NCBI RefSeq assembly: GCF_000657795.2 | Contig: NZ_JHEP02000015.1 | Span: 1-64,000, forward strand | Direction: 5' to 3' | Length of the DNA stretch: 64,000 nt | Source: Bordetella pseudohinzii | GTDB lineage: Bacteria > Pseudomonadota > Gammaproteobacteria > Burkholderiales > Burkholderiaceae_B | Shown: positions 31,839-40,438 of the stretch, piece after piece | Position numbering within the stretch: the first letter of the stretch is position 1 | How the letters are laid out: each line of letters opens with the position of its first letter | Notes under the pieces: model-generated | Databases searched by the model: none | Told to the model about the DNA's origin: nothing | What the model saw: the letters and a program-made list of their open reading frames with translations, nothing else | Position numbers and translations under genes: made by a program

Positions 31839-32834
31839 TCATCCCTTGCCGAACTCGATGACCACATTGGCCTGCCTGGCGATGGCGCCCCAACGTTCCA
31901 GCTCGCGCTGGTTCAGGGCCGCGAAACCTTCGGCATCGCGCGGTTGCGGCTCGAAGCCGGCCGTCTGCAGACGCTCGCGCATACCGGGCTGGTCCACGCC
32001 TTGCGCAATCACCTTGCCCAGTTCCTGCACCAGCGCCGCCGGCACGCCGGCCGGCGCGTACACGCCCAGCCAGCTGGTGACGTCGAAGTCCGCCATGCCG
32101 CTTTCCTCGAAAGTCGGCACCTGGGGCAGCTGCTTGCTGCGATAGCTGCTGGTGACGGCCAGCGCCTTGAGATTGCCCTTTTTGATCAGGGGCAGCACCG
32201 GCGGCAGGTTGCTGAAGCAAAAATCCAGATTGCCATTGGCCACATCGATGTTCAGCTCATTGCTGCCCTTGTACGGCACATGCTGCATCTTCAGGCCGGT
32301 GCGCTGCGCAAAAAACTCCGTGGTCAGGTGGGCGGACGTGCCGATGCCGTTGCTGCCATAGCTCAGGCTGCCCTCCGGCTTGGACTTCGCATAGGCCAGG
32401 AACTCCTGGACATTGGACAGCGGCGAATCCTTGGCGACCACCAGCACATTGACGAACTCGGCGATCTGCGCCACCGGCACGAAGGTCTTGGGCACGTCCA
32501 GCGGCAGGCCGCGCACCGTCACGGGCGGCAGCACATTGCCGCCCAGGCCTCCCATGATGAAGGTATAGCCGTCAGGCGCGGCGGCGGCGACCACCTGCTG
32601 GCCGATCAGGCCGCTGGCGCCGGGCCGGTTCTCGACAACGACGGGCTGGCCATACTTGGCCGTCAGCAGCTCGCCGGCCAGGCGGGCCGCCACGTCGGTC
32701 ACGCCGCCGGGCGGATAGGGCACGACAAGGCGGATGGGGCGGCTGGCGTAGGCCCCGCCGGCGGCGCGCGCCAGCGGAGCCCAGGGCAGGGCGGCGGTCA
32801 ATCCCAAGGTCTTCAAAACAGTACGGCGGTTCAT
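31839..32834 (-). CDS. Bug/TctC-family periplasmic solute-binding protein
   Basis: A 331-residue protein with a twin-arginine-like N-terminus (MNRRTVLKTLGLTAALPWA), cleaved near ARAAG. Family features are RPIRLVVPYPPGG, VVENRPGASG and MQHVPYKGSNELN. Bug proteins bind carboxylates or small amides in the periplasm; most in this bacterial group lack adjacent TctAB membrane genes, and none is seen here. Its place inside the oxygenase operon suggests that it senses or helps take up the pathway's substrate. It starts 127 bases after the beta subunit. Confidence 0.92.
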   Translation of the reverse strand: MNRRTVLKTLGLTAALPWAPLARAAGGAYASRPIRLVVPYPPGGVTDVAARLAGELLTAKYGQPVVVENRPGASGLIGQQVVAAAAPDGYTFIMGGLGGNVLPPVTVRGLPLDVPKTFVPVAQIAEFVNVLVVAKDSPLSNVQEFLAYAKSKPEGSLSYGSNGIGTSAHLTTEFFAQRTGLKMQHVPYKGSNELNIDVANGNLDFCFSNLPPVLPLIKKGNLKALAVTSSYRSKQLPQVPTFEESGMADFDVTSWLGVYAPAGVPAALVQELGKVIAQGVDQPGMRERLQTAGFEPQPRDAEGFAALNQRELERWGAIARQANVVIEFGKG

Positions 32835-32961
32835 TGCAACACTCCATGTAAGGAAGGCCGCGGCGCGGCGTGTCGTCTCCCCGGTACAGCAGGTATGGGT
32901 ACAGCCTTCCCCGGGGATGGCCTGGCGGACATCCCGGAGGACAATGTAGGAACAAGAAGGG

Positions 32962-33501
32962 TCAGAAGAAAACGGTCAGGGCCTTGGCCTGCAGCACGTT
33001 CTGGTCCAGATGGATCTGCCGGTCAAGAATGCGCCAGCCATCCGCCTGGCGCACCAGGAGGTCGCTGCGCTTGCCGACAAAGACATTGGTCTCGGTTTGC
33101 AGACGGTTCTGGTAAAGCATGAAGCGCGAATGCACGCGCGCGCTCAGCCTGCCGTCCTGCTCCTGGCTCTCGGCGACACGTATATTGGCGACCATATGCG
33201 TGGTGCGCGAGGCAGGCTCCTCGGCCCAATGAATGCCGGTCTTGAGCTGGGCGACGCGCTGACGCAGCGTGGGCAGGCTCTCGTCTATCCAGGCGACCTG
33301 GTCCTCGGTCGTGTATTCCTCGGTGGCGATGCGGTCGCGGCGCACATTGCGCGCCAGCGGCATGCGGTAGCGCGCCTGCTCATCGAACAAACCCAGCCAT
33401 TCGTCGAAGCGGCGGCTGTCCAGCAATTCGGCCTCATGGCTGAGGAACTGCTGCACTTCCCACCACAGCAGCAGCGACGCGGGAATGGAAGTCGTGCTCA
33501 T
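32962..33501 (-). CDS. Aromatic ring-hydroxylating dioxygenase beta subunit
   Basis: A 179-residue protein with the SnoaL/NTF2-like fold of dioxygenase small subunits. Family features are EVQQFLSHEAELLDSRRFDEWLGLF near the start and RRDRIATEEYTTEDQ, split here for brevity, and a C-terminal GWRILDRQIHLDQNVL-type strand. It is structural, forming an alpha3beta3 assembly with the alpha subunit 13 bases upstream. It carries no metal site. Confidence 0.92.
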   Translation of the reverse strand: MSTTSIPASLLLWWEVQQFLSHEAELLDSRRFDEWLGLFDEQARYRMPLARNVRRDRIATEEYTTEDQVAWIDESLPTLRQRVAQLKTGIHWAEEPASRTTHMVANIRVAESQEQDGRLSARVHSRFMLYQNRLQTETNVFVGKRSDLLVRQADGWRILDRQIHLDQNVLQAKALTVFF

Positions 33502-33514
33502 TCGTCTGTCCTCC

Positions 33515-34855
33515 TCACGCCGACTCGGCCATCAGGGCGTCCCAGCTCATGCCCTTCATGAACTGGGCCCAGCGCCGGTAATAGATGCGGGCGTTTTCCT
33601 CGGTGTACTCGCCGTTCTCCACACAGCCCTTCAGCTCGGGCACGGCGCGGGCATGGCCCACGCCCATCTGGTAATTGAAATACAACTCGCGCGAGACCGT
33701 GCCCTGGCAGGCCTCGGTGGCGCCGGTCCAGTTTTCCATATCGTCGGATTCGGTCATGCCGCCGGGCCCGGAATAGCGCAGGTAATAGTGGCGGGCGGCC
33801 TCCTTGACCGAGGCCGGCGCGTCCTTGTCGACCAGGTACATGCGCCACATTTCCATTTCGGTCGGGCTGATGGGATGAAACACCGCGATGGTGCGCGGCT
33901 GGCGGCCATGGAAAGACATATTGGGAAAAATCGTGCCCACGCTGGTCATCACGCGCATCTTGTCGCCAAAGCGCCGTACCCGCGCCTCATGCACCTCGCG
34001 GTAATAAGCTTCCACCTCGGGATGCTGGGCATAAAGCGGCTTGTACTCGGGCTCGGCATAGAAAGGCAGCTGGCCCAGCAGCCCATGGCCGTGGCGGGGA
34101 AAGCCGATGGTCATGCGGTTGGGCGTGGGGTCGCGGCGTCCCTTGCCGCCGCTGGGCCCGATGCCCACGATATCCACCGAACGGTGGCTGATATCGTGAT
34201 AAAGATCACCGATGAAATTCTCCGGCGCGAACTTCCAATTGCACTTCACGCGCCATTTCTGCACGCCGCCGATCACCTCGGAGCCGCCCGGACTGCCGTC
34301 GCGGCTATCCAGCGCCGCGTCCAGATACCACTTCATATCGCCCAGATAATCCAGGAAAGGCGGGGCGTCGGCATCCCAGGTGGCCCAGACCGTGCCCTTG
34401 TACACACAGACCTGGGCCACGGTCTTCAGGCCCCAGGCCTTCTTGTCCAGCTCGCCCTTGTAATGGGTGGCATGGCCGGGAACGCCCACCAGCTCGCCGG
34501 GCCGCTCCACCAGCTTGCCGTCCGTCGAAAAACTCCAGCCGTGATACGGACAGGTAAATGTGCGGTTATTGCCGTGGTCGTAGCGGCACAGCTTCATGCC
34601 GCGGTGCGCGCAGCTGTTGAGCATGACCTGGATATTGCCCTGCCGGTCGCGCGTCAGGATGACGGATTCCGTGCCCATGCGCGACAGGAAATAATCATCC
34701 GGATTCGGCACCAGGCTTTCGTGGCCCACGAACAGCCAGGCTCGGGAAAACACCCGCTCCAGCTCGGTCTTGAAGATTTCTTCGTCGACAAAGATGGAGC
34801 GGCTGACCAGGCCCTGGTCGGCCATCACCAATTCGTCTAAGGACTTACTCGCCAT
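33515..34855 (-). CDS. Aromatic ring-hydroxylating dioxygenase alpha subunit (Rieske)
   Basis: A 446-residue catalytic subunit. The Rieske 2Fe-2S site is Cys82, His84, Cys102 and His105 (C-x-H-x17-C-x2-H). The mononuclear iron site is GDLYHDISH, with Asp217, His220 and His224; the two histidines are three residues apart rather than the four of naphthalene dioxygenase. The third ligand is probably an aspartate in ESDDMENW. It adds molecular oxygen to an aromatic ring using electrons from the ferredoxin. It begins 34 bases after the GntR gene. The substrate cannot be read from sequence. Confidence 0.93.
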   Translation of the reverse strand: MASKSLDELVMADQGLVSRSIFVDEEIFKTELERVFSRAWLFVGHESLVPNPDDYFLSRMGTESVILTRDRQGNIQVMLNSCAHRGMKLCRYDHGNNRTFTCPYHGWSFSTDGKLVERPGELVGVPGHATHYKGELDKKAWGLKTVAQVCVYKGTVWATWDADAPPFLDYLGDMKWYLDAALDSRDGSPGGSEVIGGVQKWRVKCNWKFAPENFIGDLYHDISHRSVDIVGIGPSGGKGRRDPTPNRMTIGFPRHGHGLLGQLPFYAEPEYKPLYAQHPEVEAYYREVHEARVRRFGDKMRVMTSVGTIFPNMSFHGRQPRTIAVFHPISPTEMEMWRMYLVDKDAPASVKEAARHYYLRYSGPGGMTESDDMENWTGATEACQGTVSRELYFNYQMGVGHARAVPELKGCVENGEYTEENARIYYRRWAQFMKGMSWDALMAESA

Positions 34856-34889
34856 TTTTTCCCCTTGTATGCAACGGTCGTGAGCGCCG

Positions 34890-35630
34890 CTAGCGTTTCA
34901 AGAAACTGGTGGTATGCAAGCGTGTTTCGGTGTTCTCGATATGATTGCGCGCGCGCTGGCGGGCCTGCTCGCTGTCGCCAAGCTCGATGGCCTCGTACAA
35001 GGCCTCGTGCTCGGACTGCGCCAGGGCGCCGCGCCCGGCCGTCTTGGCCGAACGCGAACGCGAGACTTCCAGATTGCGCCGCAACAGCACGCTCAGGAAG
35101 TCGAAGAAATTGAGATAGTGTTCATTGCGCGTGGCGCGCGCGATGGCGCGATGGAAGCTCAGGTCGGCGTCCACGCCGGTGATGACATCGCCCGACGCCA
35201 GCGCCGTGGCCATGTTGTCCAGCGCCGCGCGCATATCGTCCAGGTCTTGCCGGTCGCGGCGCTGGGCGGCCAGCGCGGCCGCCTCGATCTCAAAACCGCG
35301 GCGCAGCTCGACAATACGCAGGATCTGCTCCACATTGCCTTCCTCGGCCGCCTGCATGCGCAGCACCGAAGGGCGGGTATTGAGCATGACCGTCAGCCCG
35401 CGGCCCTGCTTGCTGGTCACGATGCCGTCCGCCTTCAGGCGCGAGACCGCCTCGCGCAGCACCGTGCGCGACACGCCCAGGCGGTCGGCGATGACTTGCT
35501 CCGGGGGCAGGACCTCACCCAGCTGATACTGCCCGCTGGTGATCTCCTCGATCAGCATCTCGGCAATGCGGTCCGTGAGATTCAGTTCGCTGCGGGCGGC
35601 CGCGGGGGCCTGTCGTTTCAGAAGCGCCAT
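34890..35630 (-). CDS. GntR-family regulator, FadR/FCD subfamily
   Basis: A 246-residue regulator with an N-terminal winged helix (about 15-80; LPPEQVIADRLGVSRTVLREAVSRL) and a C-terminal all-helical FCD ligand domain (about 100-230), which often binds a carboxylate through a metal. It lies at the head of the dioxygenase genes on the same strand and probably represses them until the substrate or an intermediate appears. It begins 35 bases after the nitroreductase stop. Confidence 0.93.
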   Translation of the reverse strand: MALLKRQAPAAARSELNLTDRIAEMLIEEITSGQYQLGEVLPPEQVIADRLGVSRTVLREAVSRLKADGIVTSKQGRGLTVMLNTRPSVLRMQAAEEGNVEQILRIVELRRGFEIEAAALAAQRRDRQDLDDMRAALDNMATALASGDVITGVDADLSFHRAIARATRNEHYLNFFDFLSVLLRRNLEVSRSRSAKTAGRGALAQSEHEALYEAIELGDSEQARQRARNHIENTETRLHTTSFLKR

Positions 35631-35658
35631 ATCGCCATCCTGTCCCTAAAATCCGATT

Positions 35659-35673
35659 ATATGATTTACATAT
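35659..35673. promoter_or_regulatory. Candidate operator before the GntR gene
   Basis: ATATG-ATTTA-CATAT is an inverted repeat with 5-bp arms, lying 29 bases upstream of the GntR start and overlapping the nitroreductase stop codon. Its position suits autoregulation by the GntR protein, but the arm sequence does not match a known FadR-type consensus. Confidence 0.35.
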
Positions 35674-36424
35674 CAAACGTCGGAAAGCGAAAACCCTGAC
35701 GCTGCAGGGCGCGCGCCACCCCCGCATAAGCCGGCATGGCGGCATAGCGCGCGGACACCGCATCGGTCCAGGACGGCGCCGGCGCCGCGCCCGACGCCTG
35801 GCGATAGGCCGCCATATCGCGGTCCATGGCCGTAAGCGCCGGCGCCACCCGCGAGCGGTCATAACGTTCGGCATGCAGCAGCGCCTCCAGCGGCAGGCGG
35901 GGCTTGAGCGGCCCGGCGACCGTATCGGCCGCATAACCCAGGCAGACCCCCGCCAGCGGCAAGGTCAGCGGCGGCAAGGCCAGCAGATCGATGACCGCGT
36001 CCAGCTCGCGCCGGATCCCCCCGACCGGGCACACCGCCAGGCCGGCCGCCCGGGCGGCCGACATCAGCGTCGCCAGCATGATGCCCACGTCAACGGCGCC
36101 GATCAGCAAACCATTGACATCCTCATGCGCGACCTGCTGGCGGCCGTGCCGCGCCGCCGCCTCGGCCGTCTTGTGGAAATCCATCAACAGGACCGCGAAC
36201 ACAGGAGCCTGCACAACCGCCTCCTGCCCGCCGCAAAGCCGCGCCAGCTCCGCCTTGCGCGCCGCGTCCCGCACCTCGATCAGAGTCACATTCTGCGCAT
36301 TGTTCCAGGAAGGGCAGCGGCTGGCCGCCGCGTACACCCGGGCCAGCACCGAGGCGTCCACCTCGCGCTGGGCAAACGCGCGCACACTGCGATGCATGGC
36401 CAGATGCTGAAGAAAGGCGTCCAC
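35666..36424 (-). CDS. Nitroreductase family protein
   Basis: A 252-residue flavoprotein of the nitroreductase/NfsA-like fold, which binds FMN and reduces nitro groups, quinones or other electron acceptors with NAD(P)H. The N-terminal RSVRAFAQREVD and PSWNNAQNVTLIEV segments contact FMN, and GLAVCPVGGIRRE lies in the core. I chose the GTG at 36424 because GGGGAGA precedes it by about 9 bases. It is the first gene of the minus-strand unit; whether it takes part in the aromatic pathway is uncertain. Confidence 0.88.
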   Translation of the reverse strand: MDAFLQHLAMHRSVRAFAQREVDASVLARVYAAASRCPSWNNAQNVTLIEVRDAARKAELARLCGGQEAVVQAPVFAVLLMDFHKTAEAAARHGRQQVAHEDVNGLLIGAVDVGIMLATLMSAARAAGLAVCPVGGIRRELDAVIDLLALPPLTLPLAGVCLGYAADTVAGPLKPRLPLEALLHAERYDRSRVAPALTAMDRDMAAYRQASGAAPAPSWTDAVSARYAAMPAYAGVARALQRQGFRFPTFDM

Positions 36425-36505
36425 CCAGGCTCTCCCCGATTGAGCGTTAATGTGAAAATACTATAAAGTCTGGCGCACCTTTCACAAATGGGGGAAAACA
36501 CCATC

Positions 36506-36934
36506 ATGACCCTGCTCCAACACATCGCCGCCACCGGCTCCGCCTCCGCCATCAGCCGCGCCGTCGGCGTCCCGCCGGGGCTGACCCACTTCCAACTCAG
36601 CGCCCAATACCCCGAAGTGGTCGACCCCCAAGCCCCGGCCGACTCCCGCCAGGCCTTCGGCGACACGGCCACCCAGACCCGGACCACCCTGGCCCGCCTG
36701 GAAAAAGTCCTGGCCGACATGGGCTTGGGCTTGGAGCAACTGACCCATGCCCGAATCTATCTGGTGGCCGACCCCGAGACTGGTCGAATGGATTTCGACG
36801 GCTTTAACGCCGCCTACAACGCCTACCTCAAGGAGCGCGTCTCCGCCTTCCCCGCCCGCACCGTCGTCCAGGTCGCCGGACTGGTCAAGCCCGGGTGGCT
36901 GATTGAAATCGAGGCGTGCGCGGCGGCGGTTTGA
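36506..36934 (+). CDS. RidA family protein (second copy)
   Basis: A 142-residue YjgF/RidA-family protein. It keeps the LEKVLADMGLGLEQLTHARIYL middle, shown here in outline, and the C-terminal FPARTVVQVAGLVKPGWLIEIEA pattern, again in outline, with the conserved Arg of FPARTV that binds the substrate carboxylate. ATG 36506 was chosen because GGGGAAA precedes it. It is divergent from the nitroreductase gene and is distinct from the island RidA at 11224. Confidence 0.88.
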   Translation: MTLLQHIAATGSASAISRAVGVPPGLTHFQLSAQYPEVVDPQAPADSRQAFGDTATQTRTTLARLEKVLADMGLGLEQLTHARIYLVADPETGRMDFDGFNAAYNAYLKERVSAFPARTVVQVAGLVKPGWLIEIEACAAAV

Positions 36935-37143
36935 GGGGGAAAGAAAATCTAGTCTTGTTGGCCGGTTTTGCGCATTGGAGGGCAGGGTCGGTCGATGCCG
37001 CTTGGGATTAGCTTGACGGCAGCCACGCTGAAGCAACGGAGGCAGCGTATGCCGGGCGCCGTAAATTTGCAGGCGCGCTGCGAGGAGCCCGTCATCTGAG
37101 CTATTCCCCGCCTCGGCCGTTGTTGATGTCCATGTCTACTTTT

Positions 37144-37194
37144 GTCTGACGACTGGATCGCGGGCGGCCTCCCCCAGCGATCCAGTCGTCAGAC
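37144..37194. repeat. Perfect 18-bp inverted repeat
   Basis: GTCTGACGACTGGATCGC (37144-37161) is matched exactly by its reverse complement at 37177-37194, with a 15-base loop (GGGCGGCCTCCCCCA). No T-run follows. It is larger and more perfect than needed for a terminator and resembles a dispersed palindromic repeat. Confidence 0.7.
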
Positions 37195-37225
37195 GACATT
37201 GCGAGTATCGCGACGCCGCAAAAGA

Positions 37226-37261
37226 AAAAACCCCGCAAGTCATCGAACTTACGGGGTTTTT
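37226..37261 (-). terminator. Terminator downstream of tRNA-Ser(CGA)
   Basis: Two 15-base arms with one mismatch (AAAAACCCCGCAAGT and ACTTACGGGGTTTTT) and a 6-base loop form a terminator with a T-run on the minus strand. It begins 31 bases past the tRNA 3' end. Confidence 0.85.
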
Positions 37262-37287
37262 CTCTGCCCGGGACTCGCTCGGGCAAT

Positions 37288-37381
<94 letters not shown>

Positions 37382-37593
37382 AGGTGTCTTGCTCAAACCT
37401 GTTTCAGTCCCGGCCGTGGTCCGAACCTTGGACGCCGATCCCGGTCTGCTTGGTGTGGTGTCCACAAAACCCATGAGACCGATGATTTAACGAGGTTTGT
37501 TTCCTGTGGCTCTTGCCGAAGCAGGAAAGCCCGCTATTCTACCCAAAATTTTTCTTTCTGCAAATCTTTCCTCGTTCGGACGGGAGAGGACGC

Positions 37594-38790
37594 ATGGGGC
37601 TAGTCACGTTGTTGCTGCTGGCGGCGGTGGTTTGTGTGCCGTTGACGCAGCGCCTGGGCCTGGGGGCGATCCCGGGTTATCTGGTGGCGGGCATCGCGGT
37701 GGGGCCGTCGGGCCTGGCCTTGGTGACCGATGTGCCGGCCATGATGAACGTGTCTGAATGGGGCGTGGTCATGATGTTGTTCGTGATCGGGCTGGAGCTG
37801 GCGCCCCGCCGGCTGTGGGAGATGCGGGTGGAGGTGTTCGGTCTGGGGGCCTTGCAGGTGCTGACGGCGGGAGTGCTGTTGGGGCTGGTGTTTGGCGCCG
37901 GGCTGCGTCATCTGGCGGGCATGAGCGTGACGGTGGCGGTGTTGTGCGGGCTGTCGCTGGCCTTGTCGTCGACGGCGGTGGCCTTGCGTCTTCTGGAGGA
38001 GCGGGGGCTGTTGCGCGCGCCGTTGGGCCGTATGGCGCTGGGGATTTTGCTATTCCAGGATATGGCGGCCATTCCCATGCTGGTGGCGGCCGGGATGTTG
38101 GGTTCGGACGGCGCGGATCCGCCGCATTTCGGGGTGGCGCTGGTGGCGGTGCTGGTGGTGCTGGCGGGCTATCGTCTGCGTTTTTTGACGTGGATCCAGC
38201 GCTCGGAGCTGCGCGAGTTGTTCACGGCCGCCACGTTGTTGATTGTGCTGGGCACGGCCCAGCTGTTCGATGCGGCGGGGCTGTCGGCCGGCCTGGGGGG
38301 ATTCTTGGTGGGGGTGTTGCTGGCCGAGTCGCGCTATCGGGCCGATCTGGAGGAGACCATCGAGCCGTTCAAGGGGCTGTTGCTGGGTTTGTTTTTCCTG
38401 GCGGTGGGGATGTCGATCAATCTGCGCGAGGTCTACCAGTATTGGCATTACGTGGCCCTGGGGGTGCTGGCGCTGCTGATGATCAAGGGTTTGCTGCTCT
38501 ATGGTATGGCGCGGCTGGGCGGGCTGCCGCATTATCACCGCCTGATGTTCGCCCTGGTGCTGGCGCAGGGCGGCGAGTTTAGCTATGCGATTTTCGCGGA
38601 GGCGGCGAGCAACCGTTTGATGACGGTGGTGCAGCGCGATGTGCTGTCGGTGATCGTGGCGGTGTCGATGGGTTTGATTCCCTGCGCGCTCAAGCTGGCC
38701 GAGCTGCTCCCGGCGCGCTATGGCGGCATAGGGGGGATGCGGGTGCGCCCGGCGGGGTTTGACGAGGGGGACGATGCTTCCGCGCGTTGA
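37594..38790 (+). CDS. Monovalent cation:proton antiporter-2 (CPA2) family protein
   Basis: A 398-residue inner-membrane protein with about 11-13 helices, related to the membrane domain of KefB/KefC. Family segments include GAIPGYLVAGIAVGPSGLAL, split across two helices, FVIGLELAPRRLWEMR, and LSSTAVALRLL. It lacks the C-terminal RCK/TrkA-N domain of Kef channels, so it is not the glutathione-gated type. ATG 37594 was chosen because GGGAGAGG precedes it; the upstream in-frame sequence is not helical. It exchanges K+ or Na+ for protons. Confidence 0.9.
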   Translation: MGLVTLLLLAAVVCVPLTQRLGLGAIPGYLVAGIAVGPSGLALVTDVPAMMNVSEWGVVMMLFVIGLELAPRRLWEMRVEVFGLGALQVLTAGVLLGLVFGAGLRHLAGMSVTVAVLCGLSLALSSTAVALRLLEERGLLRAPLGRMALGILLFQDMAAIPMLVAAGMLGSDGADPPHFGVALVAVLVVLAGYRLRFLTWIQRSELRELFTAATLLIVLGTAQLFDAAGLSAGLGGFLVGVLLAESRYRADLEETIEPFKGLLLGLFFLAVGMSINLREVYQYWHYVALGVLALLMIKGLLLYGMARLGGLPHYHRLMFALVLAQGGEFSYAIFAEAASNRLMTVVQRDVLSVIVAVSMGLIPCALKLAELLPARYGGIGGMRVRPAGFDEGDDASAR

Positions 38791-38862
38791 GGGCCGGACG
38801 GTCATGCGGGATGGCCGCGGCGGCGATACACTTGTCGGGTCTTGACCCAGCGGAGAATCTTC

Positions 38863-39645
38863 ATGCTCAAAGGCAAAGTTGCAGTCGTTACGGGTTCCAC
38901 CAGCGGTATCGGCCTGGGAGTCGCGCGCGCGTTCGCGCAGCAGGGCGCCAATGTGGTGCTCAATGGTTTCGGCGACGCCGCGGAAATCGAAAAACTGCGC
39001 GCCGATCTGGCCGCGCAGCACAAGGTGCAGGTGCTGTACGACGGCGCCGATCTGTCCAAGGGCGAGGCGGTGCGCCAGTTGGTGGCCAATGCGGTGAAGT
39101 CGCTGGGCCGCATCGATATCCTGGTCAACAATGCCGGCATCCAGCACACCGCGCTGATCGAGGATTTTCCGGTCGAGAAGTGGGACGCCATTCTGGCCTT
39201 GAACCTGTCGGCGGTGTTCCATGGTTCGGCCGCCGCGCTGCCTCATATGAAGAAGCAGGGCTGGGGCCGCATCATCAATATCGCGTCGGCGCATGGCCTG
39301 GTGGGTTCGGCGCAGAAGTCGGCCTATGTGGCCGCCAAGCACGGCGTGGTGGGCCTGACCAAGGTGACGGCGCTGGAGACGGCCGGCACGGGCGTGACGG
39401 CCAATGCGATTTGCCCGGGCTGGGTGCGCACGCCCTTGGTCGAAAAGCAGATCACCGCCCTGGCCGCCAAGGACGGCGTGGACCAGGAGGCCGCCGCGCG
39501 CGAGCTGCTGGGCGAGAAGCAGCCTTCGCTGCAGTTCGTCACCTCTGAACAACTGGGCGGCACCGCCGTGTTCCTGGCTTCGGATGCCGCCGAGCAGATC
39601 ACCGGTACGACCATTTCCGTCGATGGCGGCTGGACCGCCCGCTGA
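38863..39645 (+). CDS. bdhA: 3-hydroxybutyrate dehydrogenase
   Basis: A 260-residue short-chain dehydrogenase that oxidises D-3-hydroxybutyrate to acetoacetate with NAD+, part of polyhydroxybutyrate and ketone-body use. The Rossmann motif is GSTSGIG (residues 11-17), with the catalytic set Asn114, Ser142, Tyr155 and Lys159 ([14 protein letters not shown]). Substrate-side features such as [14 protein letters not shown] and the Gln-rich lid (VEKQITALA) match this enzyme rather than generic reductases. GGAG lies about 8 bases before the ATG. Confidence 0.92.
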   Translation: MLKGKVAVVTGSTSGIGLGVARAFAQQGANVVLNGFGDAAEIEKLRADLAAQHKVQVLYDGADLSKGEAVRQLVANAVKSLGRIDILVNNAGIQHTALIEDFPVEKWDAILALNLSAVFHGSAAALPHMKKQGWGRIINIASAHGLVGSAQKSAYVAAKHGVVGLTKVTALETAGTGVTANAICPGWVRTPLVEKQITALAAKDGVDQEAAARELLGEKQPSLQFVTSEQLGGTAVFLASDAAEQITGTTISVDGGWTAR

Positions 39646-39664
39646 TAACAAGGATTTTGCCCTC

Positions 39665-40438
39665 ATGCTGTTTTTGCTCTCTCCCGCCAAGAAACTGGAC
39701 TACGATTCGCCGGTGCATGTGCAGACGCATACGCAACCTTTGTTCGTGGATCAGGCGGCCGCGCTCATCAAGGTGCTCAAGACCAAGTCGGCCGACGATA
39801 TCGCCGAGCTGATGAGTCTGAGCCAGGCGCTGGCCGAGTTGAACGTGGGCCGCTATGCGGCCTGGAAGAAGACGTTCACCCAGGACAATGCCCGGCAGGC
39901 CGTGCTGGCCTTCAATGGCGATGTCTATGAGGGGCTGGAGGCTTCCAGCCTGTCGGCCAGGCAGCTGGATTGGGCGCAGGACCATGTCGTCATCCTGAGC
40001 GGTCTGTACGGCGCGCTGCGCCCCTTGGATTTGATGCAGCCCTATCGCCTTGAAATGGGCACGCGGCTGCAGACGTCCAAGGGCAAGAATCTCTACGAGT
40101 ACTGGGGCAGCGCCATCGCCGGCTATCTCAATGAGCGGCAAGAGGGCGAGAAGACGCCGATCATCGTGAACCTGGCCTCGGAAGAGTATTTCAAGGCGGT
40201 CGACCTCAAGACGCTGAAGGCCCGCGTGCTGCAGTGCGTCTTCCAGGACTGGAAGAACGGCGCCTGGAAGGTCATCAGCTTCCATGCCAAGCGGGCGCGC
40301 GGCCTGATGGCGCGCTATGCCATCGAGCACAAGATCAACAAGCCCGAGGGGCTGCAGGCCTTTGACAGCGAAGGTTACGCCTTCGATGCTTCGGCCTCCA
40401 GCGCCGATAAGCTGGTCTTCCGGCGCCGGGAAAGCTAG
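39665..40438 (+). CDS. yaaA: YaaA family peroxide stress protein
   Basis: A 257-residue cytoplasmic protein of the UPF0246/YaaA family. It starts [14 protein letters not shown] and keeps the family segments [31 protein letters not shown] and [11 protein letters not shown]. In E. coli YaaA limits free iron and DNA damage during peroxide stress. It lies 19 bases after bdhA and may share its transcript. Its stop overlaps the stop of the convergent FUSC gene. Confidence 0.94.
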   Translation: MLFLLSPAKKLDYDSPVHVQTHTQPLFVDQAAALIKVLKTKSADDIAELMSLSQALAELNVGRYAAWKKTFTQDNARQAVLAFNGDVYEGLEASSLSARQLDWAQDHVVILSGLYGALRPLDLMQPYRLEMGTRLQTSKGKNLYEYWGSAIAGYLNERQEGEKTPIIVNLASEEYFKAVDLKTLKARVLQCVFQDWKNGAWKVISFHAKRARGLMARYAIEHKINKPEGLQAFDSEGYAFDASASSADKLVFRRRES

